A DNA stretch of 64,000 bases from NCBI GenBank assembly GCA_006535965.1, contig QEAR01000048.1, positions 88,970 to 152,969 on the forward strand, written 5' to 3'. The notes beneath the pieces are model-generated. The model ran no database searches and was not told the origin of the DNA. It worked only from the letters and a program-made list of their open reading frames with translations. The position numbers were made by a program, and so were the translations under genes. This stretch comes from Spizellomyces sp. 'palustris'. Taxonomy: Eukaryota > Chytridiomycota > Chytridiomycetes > Spizellomycetales > Spizellomycetaceae. Positions within the stretch are counted from its first letter, which is position 1, and every line of letters starts with the position of its first letter. Of the stretch, positions 26,066 to 38,265 are shown in pieces.

Positions 26066-27445
26066 ATGGCCGCATTTCAAACATTGGATTACTCTGAGGC
26101 AGATGGAATAGGTGAGAAGCACTTGCTGCATTGTTGCCAACATGGCATAGAACTCACCCTTTTGTTTATTTTAAGCGACCATTACGCTAAATCGGCCAAA
26201 GCACTTAAATGCTTTCACCACTGTCACGTATACAGAACTTCCGATTGCGTTGAAGCGCGCAGGTTTGCTATCGGGTTACCATTCACCGGTTGTGTTATTT
26301 GGATGGTGATATCTGAAATTTACCTTATCAGCGGACAGCCCAGCGGTAGTCCTCACTCTCCTTACTGGCGCAGGACGTTTGTTCAGCAGGTACGCTAATG
26401 CCGAAGGGCAATAATATATTATGTAGCTGATAACCTACCCAAAGTGGAGCAGATGTAACAGAAGGGATACCAGGAACTCTTCCGCCTCTGTCTGATTCCG
26501 ATGCTTCACGAGACTTCTATCGCCGACGTTTTGATGGCACAATTGTGCGTTGCGGTTTGGCCTTAGCGGAGCATCCCAAGGTATTGGTGGTGGCATTGAA
26601 TGGCCCAGTGGTAGGCATTGCAGCAGGTGAATATGCCGTTGCCACATCAAGTTGATCAACGGGATGTATACTTACTGAAATGCAGCTCTAATAAGCCACG
26701 GGGATATCATTTACGCCGCCGACTCGGCTACTTTACATGCACCCTTCTCGTCTCTTGCCATTTCACCCGAGGGAGGGTCGTCCTTCGCCTTTACGCAACG
26801 GATGGGATATCCAAAAGCCATGGAAGCGTTGGTACGTGAACATTTAAGGCCTGATTGCCGTAGGAAATCTGCATGGTTTTGAGTAATGCCATTCTATAGC
26901 TATTTTCGCGCAAATTTACGGCTCAAGAACTGGAGGCGATCGGCTTTGTAAAGTGGGTGCTGGCGCCATTTGTATACGTCCAAGGGTACTTGGATGAGTG
27001 TGATACGACCTGACACGACTCCGACTCCTATAGCAAAATATTCCCCACTGACGGGTTTCAAGACAATGTCCGTAAAACACTGATAGCCACTATCAAGACG
27101 GTCGTACCAGCTTCTTTGATTACGACGAAGAGATTGGTCAAGTCCAATTTCCAGGTTTGTCAGGAGTTTAGTGGTCCACCCGGTACAGTAGCTGAGTATG
27201 TCATTTCGCAGCGCGAGCAACTCGCGAGCATCCACAATGAAGCCAAGGAACTTACAGAACGGTAGGCTCTTGCACATATGGCTATGGCGGGCAAACCCTA
27301 AATCTGTACACACAGCTTCGTTTCCGGTGACCCACAAAGAGTGTTCAGCGCTCTTGCAGGTAAGCTCAACCCCGCTTTGCGGATGTTGAGGTACTAACAC
27401 TCCGTTGTTCTTTCACCAGCCAAGTACAGCAAAAGCAAGTTGTAA
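26066..27445 (+). CDS. ECI1: Peroxisomal delta3,delta2-enoyl-CoA isomerase
   Basis: Nine exons: 26066-26111, 26176-26262, 26332-26389, 26445-26626, 26686-26831, 26900-26952, 27034-27261, 27316-27359, 27420-27445; 289 aa. Crotonase fold: ATITLNRPKHLNAFT, LTGAGRLFSSGADV (oxyanion-hole region), VALNGPVVGIAA, then ISPEGGSSFAFTQRMG carrying the glutamate used by Eci-type isomerases. The protein ends SKL, a peroxisomal targeting signal 1. It shifts 3-double bonds to the 2-trans position so unsaturated fatty acids can enter beta-oxidation. The last exon is only 26 nt and contains the SKL; reading through the preceding 60-nt intron would give a different end without the signal. Start ATG precedes the fold closely, as usual for fungal members. 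Confidence 0.9.
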
Positions 27446-27814
27446 GGTGCATTTCTGCTATCCTGTATACACATGTACTTCTGTTCGTACGTTTGTGATC
27501 TATGTGCATTTGGAATTTAGAAATCATTTAAAGACTGGCTTTGACCTGGTTTTCAATTGACTGGTGTGAGACTCTGTAGTGGTTGCATAATTTCCTGGTA
27601 ATATTCGGAAAAATCGTAGATATCATAATAGAACTACTTGTCTATGTTCATCTCGTGGCCGAGTTACAAACGTGGAGACCGTCTTGATAGATTTACATTC
27701 TAGCGATGACGATACCGTGCCTATATCTCCGCTCTCGCGAAGGAAATATGTCTTCCTATTTTTGTGGTGAGACCACCGCATATACATTTACACCCCAGGT
27801 GTGGTAGACTGTAA
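27446..27814. other. Convergent intergenic region, 369 bp
   Basis: Between the stops of the isomerase (+) and the Fun30-like gene (-). AT-rich, presumably two 3' UTRs. No gene seen. Confidence 0.4.
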
Positions 27815-30800
27815 TTATGTCGAATTACATTCACCCACTAGCTCAGATCGCAAAATATCTAAAAACCCATTATCAATGGGAGGCTCAGAGTCTAGAGAGG
27901 TCCAAAGTAAGTCTATAAAAAGGGCAGGTAAGATCCGGTAATCGTTTACCTTCAGACTCTCCCTCGCGCCGGTCGGCGTCTTCCTCGCCCTCTTTTCCAG
28001 TCCTCTTCTTTCTCTTCGCAGGCTTTTTCTTCCCGTTACTGCTCTCCTCGTCCATCTCGGTAGCGTCCTCTTCCCGTTGTTGGACCTTTGCATCCAACTT
28101 TAGCTTTGCTTCTGCAAGCCGAAGGATATGTTGTTCAACTGATCCATCCAAAACCATTTTGATGACAGTCACGTCTCGGGTTTGACCGACACGATGAGCG
28201 CGATCTTCAGCCTGAGCGTCATTGTGAGGATTGAAATCCTTTGAAAGCATGAGCGATATTGGACGCAAGGAGACGTGAACAAGTACTTGTCTACACACCA
28301 GGTCGTAAAGGAAAACCACATTAGCGCTGGTTAAATTGATGCCGAATCCACCAGCTTTTGTCGACAGAAGGAACACCGTGACTTCGTCGTTATCGTTAAA
28401 CTCGTCAATCACCGATTGTCTATTAAAAGGGACATTGTTGAGAAGTGTTCTTGATTCACAAATCAGCACCCGAATAAGAACCTTTCTGTCACCGTTGTCC
28501 GCCCGTCCATTCTCAAAAATCGTATTCCCATGCTGTCCAAAACTGCCTCCAAAATATCCAGCATCATCACGAACTGGCTGAAGACCAACATCCGATCCCC
28601 TCTCTCTCGCATCTCCAGCAACATAACTTCGAGCCGTTTGACTTTGCCGGCATCCATCCAGTGCTTGGATTGAAGTCTGTGCTTTTGGATCGACTTTTGG
28701 GAGTATTAGAGACCCAGTTTTGTCGTCAGCTTTTATCCTACCAACGTGGATCATACCTTGTTCTTCATGCAAAGCTGATGTAGCTCAAAGTCGGACATAA
28801 CTTGCATATCTTCGTAGATGTAATTGCGATCAGCGTCCATGTATTCCACCTCCTAAACCAAGCTTTAGTATGATAATTACAAGGAAAATGTGGTCTTGCG
28901 TGCATCCACACCTTCATAATCTCTCGACTCATCGTCCATAATTTGGTATCCGTATAGTGTCGCCTAAACAATAATGGGTGATCCGCAGCTTTGCGAAGCT
29001 GCATAAGAACATTAGACAATTGTTTCTTCTCTCCAATGGGTGGGCGTGCATTCGGAGTACGGGGCGTTTGTTTTCCTTTCTTCCCACCATTAGTGGATGA
29101 AGTCTGCACTGTCCCGCCATTTTCAAGGAGTGATTTTCGGGATTCTGCTATTATGGACTGTGAAGAGCGGGTATTAAGCAACCAAGGTTCGTTAAAAGCA
29201 GTCAGAAAACTAACCTGGTACAACTCTCTTTGACCCTTCGTTGCCGTACAGGTTTCTATTCGCACGTGCTTGCTCGGGAGTTCCTTTAAAACCTTAAGAA
29301 GGGAACCACTAGATAAGGAAGCCATCCCTACTGGCTTATGGTTTCGGTGCTTATACCTGCGCCTTCTTTCTCCGTAAAACAAACGGGGCCATAATCTTCT
29401 TCGCCCTTTCTATGCGCTGTCTGCTCAAAAATCCACTTTCCCCTTGTGCCGCCGATTGCTTCACATTGAAGATCTTGTTGAATGCTTCAAAGTTTGCAAA
29501 GAGATCGGGCATAATAAAAGTCAGCAGAGCCTGTCGGATGAGAACGGTCAGCGATTGTACACAAGCTTGCGATGACCACGGGGTATACCAAAAGTTCCAT
29601 TAAATTATTCTGCAGAGGCGTTCCAGTAAGCAAGAGCCGGAAAGGTGTCTACGGGTAAAGGACATCAGCCAGGTTGCTTCCTATATTTATCAGGTCTGAC
29701 CCGATCACGACGAGAGTACCAACCTTATATGACATCAGATGTTTGTATCGGGCGGACTCCATGTTCTTGACCATATCTACGATCCAGGGTCAACGGACTT
29801 ACACGACGTACAAATGTTTTGTATTCGGTACTCACGCCCTTCATCTAAAATTAATGATTTACAGCGAAGCTTTCTGAGAAAACCACGATCGTCGCGTTGG
29901 CCAGTCGCCAAGTTATAGCTGGAGTACAATTTCAATACAATGCGGAAATAATCCAGCAGCACTGTCAAGAATCGCATACTCACGTAGTGACCAGCACATC
30001 AATGTCATCAATCTCATTATAAATAGTTTCCTGCATCTGGTAACGATCCTTCTGAGATCCGTAGTACGAGCGGACGCGAAGGGACGGCACCCACTTCACA
30101 AACTCTCGCAACCAATTTTCTAGGAAACGTTGGATTTATCAGCCTCGGCAAGCTGGTATTTTCAAGAGATAATAGTTTACCAAGTGTAGAGGAGGGTACA
30201 ACTATGAGGTGCGGGCCAGATTTCCCATGGCTTTTTAGGTAGCCCAGAAATGAGATCACTTGTGCCGTCTTTCCCAGGCCCATCTGAAGTGAAATATAAA
30301 TTACATAATCTCTCCAAATTGTAATCGAAAGTGCTCACCTCATCAGCCAAAATGCCACCCAAGCCTTTGCTATGCAGCATGTACAGCCAACTAATGCCAA
30401 CAAGCTGATAGGACTTCAATGTGAGCTCCGGATTTACCAGTGCCGGTTGCACTCGAAGGCACTTGAACTGAGTCTGTCCGTCAACCTCCATGTCATCCTC
30501 ATCGCCCTGTATACTCTCGTCTACATGCGTCAGGCAGACTTCGGGAGCATCCCCATCCTCTTCGATCTTCTCCCCTATTTCCTCTCTCCCCTGACTCTCC
30601 TCTTTGGTCCAGCGCTTGAGGACGCTCATGACCTCCTCTCCAAATTTCTCACATCGCTCAATAAGCATATCTACTTGTCCATATCCCTCTAGTACATCTT
30701 GGTACTTGTCTGGCAATCTTGCCAACGGTCGGTGGTTTTTGTGTCCAGCCAGCGAATCTCGTAGATGGGTCATATCTTCGAACGGCCTAAGACCAATGAC

Positions 30801-32054
30801 AAAGTCTCCTTGTTCTGTAGTGCACATGATGGCTTCCATGAGCTGTTGGAGAGAGGCAGTATTGAAAAAGGCGACGGTTTGCGCATCCAAATCATTTGAC
30901 TTGGCGTAACTTCCATTTGGTCCTTCGTCAACATCCGTGGCTTCGTCGGATTCAGTGTCTTCATCTCGTATGCGAACAGGCTTTTGCTTTGGTGGAGGAG
31001 GGCGTTTAATAGCCACAACTTCTACGTCACTGCTGTGCGGTGTCAATTCCTTAACATCTTTTCTTTTAACCAAACGCCTCCTTCTGGGGCCTCCAGTGCC
31101 GTCCTTTGACAAACTGTCTTGCGAGGAATCTCTGCCCTTCATGAGCAACTCGGCGGCGACTTCTACGTCATTACTGGCACGCTCCAGAACTCGACATAAA
31201 GCAGCGGGGTCCGAGTCAGGGAACGTATCTATCAGTTTTGCTAATTTAGCGTCTTGGCTGGTCCCTGGACTTGGAACAAGTTCTGCCGGACATCGTCTTA
31301 GCGTTGAAGCGTCCTCCACACTCACATTCCGCGCTTCGACAACCCATGGATGCCAATTGTTTCGGATTTGGTGGGACTTGAGGGCATCTCCCATACTTGG
31401 TAATTCGTCTGAACTACGGAATCTATTGAGCTTTGACGTATTATCGCTCTTTACTTCTTTGAGCAACGGTGTGGATTGGGAGGGCGCAGCTCTTGTCGCA
31501 ATAGAAGGAGACCGGTGTCCACCATTTGAGTTCGATGCTTCGTACTTGAAAGATTTGACAATGTTGCCAAACGACTGATCCATTGTGTTAGTGGCATCGC
31601 TAATCGCCTCGACTGGTTTCACTTTACGGGCACCATAGCGCGGTTTAGCCTTGAATTCCGCATCTGGTTTGTCAAGTACGGGAGTTGGCGATCGAGCGGG
31701 AGGATTTTGATAACGCTTCACAGGACTGACCCAGTCAGTTACTGGCAGGTCGACGTCCGAGGATAGATCCACGGCTGAACGGGTATCTTTGGTAAGGAGG
31801 CCGGGTCGTGCAGGAACCGGCGTTTCTGGAATGACAGTATCTGATAAGATCACGGATGATCGCTGGTTTTTCGGTGTTCTATCGACGCTTCGCGCTTTTG
31901 ACGGTGAACTAAAGGTGTCTGTTTTTTCAAACCAATCCTCCTGGTCACCCCCCCTCTTTTCACTGCCATTGACCTTTTTCTTCAACAGTCGCCTCCTCTT
32001 CGGTAAAGACGAGGAAGAGTCCACGTCAGTATCCGATGAGTCCGTGCGCTTCAT
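27815..32054 (-). CDS. FUN30: Fun30/SMARCAD1-like SNF2 chromatin remodeller
   Basis: Starts at 32054. The first exon (30339-32054) holds a Ser-rich, basic N-terminus, a CUE domain ([20 protein letters not shown]) that binds ubiquitin, and motif [20 protein letters not shown]. After a 55-nt intron comes motif [17 protein letters not shown]. The DEAD-box equivalent is DEGH, completed across an intron ([21 protein letters not shown]), which is characteristic of Fun30/SMARCAD1. Later: [63 protein letters not shown] and [15 protein letters not shown]. Roughly ten introns, not all placed exactly; the last one is 27892-27949, and the final exon 27815-27891 ends [10 protein letters not shown]. Fun30 shifts nucleosomes, silences heterochromatin and helps DNA end resection. 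No broken motif seen. Confidence 0.9.
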
Positions 32055-32575
32055 TTTAAGTTACTGTTATCGTCAGATGGTTCACAGAGAAGGCTCGAGC
32101 TCGGGAAATCCACTTGACAACGACAGATTATAGACCTCAACAACACGTCGGCTTAGAAGTAAAAGGTCCTACCCTCTACACAGATACCAACAAGTTTATT
32201 GAGATCGTGAGGTTGATTCTCGTCCTAATGTGAGATCTTTTGACATGGGAAGGCCCTCTGCTTGAAAGCGCACCAGCCATCTCTGCAATTTAACCATAGC
32301 CGGTATGCCGCCACAGTGTGGTGGCTCGACAAAGTTGGCCAATGACTTCACCTCTACCAAGCACGAGCAACGACAACGAGCAACAAGAGGACTGACTGCG
32401 CACCACGACCATTACGAGCTGCATTACTGGCCCTTGCCTTTCCAATCATCGCTTCCGCGATCTTGCCTCCCAAAGTTGAATACATGTCTCACTGAATACC
32501 GCTCTAACTTGCCTTCCCGTCGTTCGGGATCTGCAGTTTTACCTTCCAACAGTTCGCTACCTGCGGTCCTCTGCC
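32055..32575. other. Divergent promoter region, 521 bp
   Basis: Between the Fun30-like (-) and ankyrin/RCC1/BTB (+) genes. No gene seen; the frame at 32305 (+) lacks any recognisable feature. Confidence 0.4.
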
Positions 32576-35500
32576 ATGTTTGCCGCCGTCAGGAATCGCG
32601 ACGTCAGTACACTTCGGTCTTTACTTCTTGGATCTGACACTTCAAGCAGTGGCCATGCTGGTGGTCCAGGTAGTGGAAGCTTTGGAAGCCTGGGAAAGCA
32701 TAGCGTCCTTAAGCAGCGCAAAGGGACGGTTGACCCAAACGAAAGGGATGTTGAGGGCAATACTGTTCTTCACATTGCTGTGGCTTCGGGGAATGTGGAA
32801 GCTGTAAACATAATACTTCAATGCCCGAAGCTCAATGTGAATATGCAAGATACGGAGAGTGGCTACACTGCTCTCCACAAAGCCCTGTACGACGGAAACC
32901 TTTCATTAGCGCTGCACCTTCTGCGTCAACGCGAGGACTGTGACCTTACAATTCGCGACCGAGAGGGGAACACGTGCTTGGGACTTCTTGTCTCGACCAT
33001 CGAGAGTGCGACGTCGACAAGCGCACCTTCATTGCCTCCAATTAACGACCCGCCAGCTGAACGATCGTACGATTCTGATGAAGACAGGCCTTCGCAGGAA
33101 CATCGTACTGGTGATCGCCCAGATGCTGCCGCATCGTTGTGGACCTGGGGAAGCAATACAAACTATCTATTGGGACATCAAAATTCGGATGACAGGGCTT
33201 TCCCGGAAAGGGTCGATATAACGGCGACCTATAAAAAGTCAGATAGGCCAACCGTAACGGTACAGACGTTTTCAGAACACGACCCTGATGTGAAGTCAAT
33301 CGTCTTGTCAAAGTACCATAGCGCTATTTTGACGAGCGATCGGCTATTTACGAATGGGGTGGGGTCAGGTGGAAGGTTAGGTCTCGGAGATGAAGATACA
33401 ATGTTAAGACCAATAGTCGTAAGAGGGGTGAAAGGTAAAGTAGCCTCCCTTGCAGTCGGGCCCGAGCACACTGTGGCTGTGACAACCACTGGAGATATAT
33501 GGACATGGGGTAGCAATCGATATGGACAGCTAGGTAAATCTTCCCGTTTTCGCTCTGTCTGGGTAGGTGTCCTGAATACCTACTGAGTAGGCTACGTTTC
33601 GGAAACTGTTGGAAAGGACACACCTTGCGAACTGAGGCCACGGGAAGTTGGAGGGACTCTGAAGAGAGTCCGCATACTTGGAGCGGCAGCATCCAGACAT
33701 CATACCGCAGCCTTCTCCGATGCGGGAACAATCTATACGTGGGGGCTAAGCGTTGGTCAATTAGGTGGGATGATATTGCGTGCCATCGTTTGTTGTTGTG
33801 TGATCCGAGGCTGATCTGCTGTCATTAGGCTATCAACAGCCATTGAACAGCATCCACCATTACCCAAAAAAGGTTACGGATTTTCCCCAGCAGAATATCC
33901 TCCAGCTATCAGCGACGAAAAGCGCCACGGCGGTCCTTACTGAATCCTATGAGGTCTTTGTCTTTGCAGAATTCCAATACAGTCGAGTCACCTTCCCTTT
34001 CCAACAATTCCCAAAACACGTGCAAATTCACCACCCCCGAACTGAAAAGCCTCCTTATATTACAAAGATCGTCTCTGGAAACCACCAATTTGCCGCTTTA
34101 ACATCTGCTGGCGATGTCTTCCTCTGGTCTCCGCCTGAGAAACAGTTTGCGGAAACATGGCAGCACCTGACCTTCCCTCAGAGAAGACCCAAGAAGGTCT
34201 GGTCCGTTCGTAAGAAGCATCTGGCAGCTCGGGATGTCGCTGTTGGTATCGATTCGAGTATTATTATCCGAACAGATAGCGGTCACGTCTTCATAGGTAT
34301 CAGGTAGGTGTGCCGAAACGTGAGAATATGCGGATCAGGTATATTCATCGATGCTGATACCTTCCTTCGTCAGACGCAAGGATGCCAAAGTGAGAAACGT
34401 GAGCGAGACCGACGAGGCCAAGGATGTCGTTTATTTCAAATACCACAAAATACCATATCTCCAACACGTCCAACATGTGGTGGCCAGCGCGTCAGGGGCT
34501 TACGGTGCTATTCGATTCGATCGTCGCCCACGCACCGTTACAGTCAGTCCTGGTACCCTCCGCGAGGATATTCACAAAGCCCTCTCCGCTGATCCGGATA
34601 AGCCAGACCTCCATGGCGTTGGAATAGCCCCGGACGTAGAAGGTGTTGCGGATGTGGCGTTTGTCACAAGAGATAAACGGACTCTTCATGCTCATCGCGT
34701 GATTTTGGCGTGTCGTTCCCCCTTCTTCAAACGCTTGTTCTGCGATGGCAGCTTTCTACCTGGAACCAAGAAGACTATAAAAGACATCACAGTAGAATTC
34801 AAGCTCAATACGATGTCGAATGTTGTCGAGATATCCGTTCCGACCTGCCATTCGCGAACCTTATCCCTTTTATTAGACTACATATATAGCGGAGGATTCC
34901 GCAAAGCTTGGGACCACAGGATATTTATGCGTGAAGACACCACTGATGCTGCAAACGGGTCTTTGCCACCATCGACTATTTATAAGGAGTTCAATCAATT
35001 TGCCAAAACTTTCCAGCTCGGTGATACGGACGTGATTCAGCTAACGGATAGTAAAGGACGCGCCTACCATCAGCATATCTTCTCAATTCTGAATGATAGT
35101 AAGGACACATATGATCAGTTTTCTGATGTCTTATTACGACTCTCAGATCGTGCTGTTCGGGCGCATCGGGTCATCCTGACAACTCGATGCCCTTTCTTTA
35201 ATGCAATGCTGGGAAGCGGGTCACGTTGGTCTTTCGCAGAGGAGGGTGGACTGGCGCTTGTGCAACTTGATCATTTCCGCTTTGAGGTGATGGAGGTAGT
35301 GTTGCGATATATATATGGCGACGGCAGCGCCGACGAGGTTTTTGCAGGAATAGAAAAGAGGGGTATATCTGAGTTTGTTGAGTTCACCATCGAGGTCCTT
35401 GCGGCGGCAAATGAGCTGTTGTTGGAAAGGCTGAAGGAAATATGCGCGGTTATTCTGGAGCGAGCAATGGACATCCGAAGTATGGTGGCAATGTTGGTGG

Positions 35501-37161
35501 TAGCAGATACGTACGAGGCGACGAAACTGAAGGATGCTTGTCTCAATTTCGGTATGCAGCAATTGATCTCATTTCTGCAGAATGTCTCAATGACCCTTTG
35601 CCTGCCTCTTTGTGAAGTTTGTAGGAATATGGAGACAGCTGTGGAATGTCGCATGCTAGAGGACGTGGCGGAGGAGCTCGTAACCGACATCGAAAATCGA
35701 CTTCGCGACATGCAATTCCGGAAATACCCCTTTACGCGGGGGGCGGATAGTATTTACCAGCGCATCAGAAGAATTGCTGCAAGCGAGGAAGAAGAAAGAA
35801 AACGGCGCAGGAAATCAGCGTACGATGAACGAAGGCGTGTAGAGCGGGAAATGGGGGCAGTTTGTGCGGCTGGCTCATACGAAGAGGCATCTGGTGGGTC
35901 AAAGGACTTTCCGCCTCGCGAGAGCACTGGAGGTGACAGCGGCGATGATCAGAAGGATGTTACCCGCGAGCGAGGTTTTGACGGGGAGGAGGAGGAGGAT
36001 CTTTTTGAGATGGAGATGGAGATTCCCATGAAGGAAGGTGATAAGAAGAGTAGCTCTAGCAGTCAGGAGGCATGTACCCCGACTCCAGGGGCCAAAGCTA
36101 CTTCTCGTGGTAAAAAAGAGAAGCGCGCGTGGAGAAAGTTGGATTTGAACGGGATGATCGCTGTCCCTGCGTCACTGGTCGCGGCAGCGACGAACGCGCC
36201 GCCCGTTACATCAGCCAAGATCGAATCTCCCAGCCCAGTCAAAACCTGGGGAGCCGTGATAGCAAAAGATCAAAAACCGTCTTTCAGAGACATCATGGAT
36301 GAGACCCGTGCGACATCTTCTACCCCCGTTTCCAATCTATCGATCGCCATGGCGAGTCGAAAGAAATCTTTCCTTGATATCATGGCAGAAGCTGAAGCAA
36401 AACCTCCCACCTCTCCCGACTTTGGCGTTGCAGTCCAGAAGCGAACCATGTCACCTAGTCCCGCAATGAAACCTCCCTCTGCAACCTCTGCTCAAAAGCC
36501 TCCAGCACCCATATCAACGCCAACAAAGCCAGTTCCATGGACGTCTAATGGCAGTCCCGCGACGCCATCAGCAACACATCCCTGCACGCCGCCACCAGTA
36601 TCACATTTCCCGATTTCCATTAAAGTAACCTCACCGTCTAAAGCCAAGATGTCGCAAAAGGAACGCCGAAAATCGGCCGCAGCCAAAGCCTCATTGCCAT
36701 CACCACCATTAGGTCCTTCGCCCTCCCCTTGGAAAAACACCGTGCCCGCATGGGGTTTAAATTCCAAGCCACATGGGACTGGAGGCATAGGTAAAACGCT
36801 CAAACAGATCCAAGAGGAGGAGCGAGCGGGGTTGAGCTGCGGTGTGGAGTTGGCTGGACGATCCAGCAGTAACGGCAGTATAACACCCATCAACCCGGCG
36901 TCCCATTGGTTGGGCGGCCCAGGATTTGCCACTGCTGCTGCTTCAGCAGCTTCATCCTCCTCCGCGACAGTGTCGTCCTTCACATCCATTCAAGCCGAAC
37001 AGCTGCATTACCAGCAAGCTCGGCACAAGATGCTCAAGAAACCGCTATCACGCATTCAAGCCGAGGAGCGCGCCGTGAAAGGCTTGATTGCATTTTATGC
37101 CATGACGAAAGGGGTAGGAAGTGGGGAATGGGTTGTTGTGACAAGGGGTGTGAAGAGTTGA
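32576..37161 (+). CDS. Ankyrin-RCC1-BTB protein (IBtk-like)
   Basis: Four exons (32576-33533, 33591-33764, 33829-34303, 34374-37161) encode 1,464 aa. Order: two ankyrin-type units (EGNTVLHIAVASGNVEAVNI, GYTALHKALYDGNLSLALHL); RCC1 repeats (LWTWGSNTNYLLGH, IWTWGSNRYGQLG, IYTWGLSVGQLG); two BTB domains (DVAFVTRDKRTLHAHRVILA and DVLLRLSDRAVRAHRVILTT); a charged linker; a Ser/Pro-rich tail. The architecture is that of IBtk, in animals an adaptor of CUL3 ubiquitin ligases; fungal homologues exist (S. pombe Btb proteins). In the tail the motif SFxDIM occurs twice, at about 36280 and 36365, and a block RIQAEERAVKGLIAFYAM ends the protein. Probable role: substrate adaptor for a CUL3 ligase (inference from architecture). 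Confidence 0.87.
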
Positions 37162-38265
37162 TACTCTAGTGGACCATGAAATCTTTTTATGTGGCTCTCA
37201 CTTGTTCTTTTTGGATACCCTTATATTTATGACATTTGACATGGCTCATGCCGTGTACGACTAATATATATTTTTATGTGCCAAATCTCCATACTAGATG
37301 CAGATTGACGCGTCGAACTGGTCATGACACGAACGTTTTACAAAATGTGTATGGCACATTTAGGGCATGAAATCGCACAATTAGAAAAGCGAGATCATGG
37401 AAACAGTGCGCCTTGCGGGTTACTCTTGCATTTAGTAAGAACAAGATCGCTGCTACTTCGAATGGAGAACACAATCTTGCGAATGATCATGCGTTTTATG
37501 ACTAGTTTCAGTTTTGGTGGGTCCAAGGTCTCTCGCTTGTGCGCTCTTTATCGGACAATAGATATGGAACAGGGCAAAAGCCAAGACCAGCCCACCTGTA
37601 TAAGTATTCGTAGGTATAAATGTACGGTATCCCAACCGCGAATCCGCTCATCCGTACGCCTCACGCCCAAAGAGGACTGCAAGGAATACAGCTCCGGACC
37701 GCTTCCTTGGATTCCGTCCTATATGCTCTTTCAAGGTTCAGAAGGCTTCAGCCATTTCAGCAAGTTTTGGCGACCCGCTGTTGTTTAACTGCAGCCGCAG
37801 ATTCTTGAGTAAGCGAATTGGAAGAAACGGACAGGTGCGGGAATGGAAAGCTTATTCATAGGACGCAATTGTGGCGTAGCGACAAAGATCGCGCCACAGC
37901 ATCGATCATGATTACGGATGTAAGTGACCTCGTATATCTCATCCCCCCTTCACTTTGACGTAAGTGGCATGGAGGAAACATGTCGCCTCAATACATTTGC
38001 GTAATCACAAGATGGGCATCCTTGCGGACCAGTGCAATGACATACTATGTTGACAAGACTTTCAGCCTGCCAAAGCTATAATGTCTGCCAGAATTTGAAT
38101 CATGTAAATACCCGACCTTCTCAAACAAGTTGAGTGATGAACAGTCTAGATTGTCCGAGTGGGCATTCCAAGGTGGCATTTCGCTTGCAATTGTTATCTA
38201 GTAAACTATTTTGAATATCAACAAAAAAATATCTCACTGTCTATAGAAATTTGTGCGGCACGCCA
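37162..38265. other. Convergent intergenic region, 1.1 kb
   Basis: Between the stops of the BTB gene (+) and acetyl-CoA carboxylase (-). An open frame at 37324-37788 (+) and a nested one at 37620-37808 exist, but neither has a recognisable domain, introns or a good context. A lineage-specific small gene cannot be excluded. Confidence 0.35.

Noticed and set aside
27913-27949. 37-nt intron in the last part of the Fun30-like gene
   Set aside because: An acceptor further on gives a normal 58-nt intron, also in frame.
37324-37808. 154-codon and nested 62-codon frames in the gap after the BTB gene
   Set aside because: No domain, no signal, no conserved residues and odd composition; not listed as genes.
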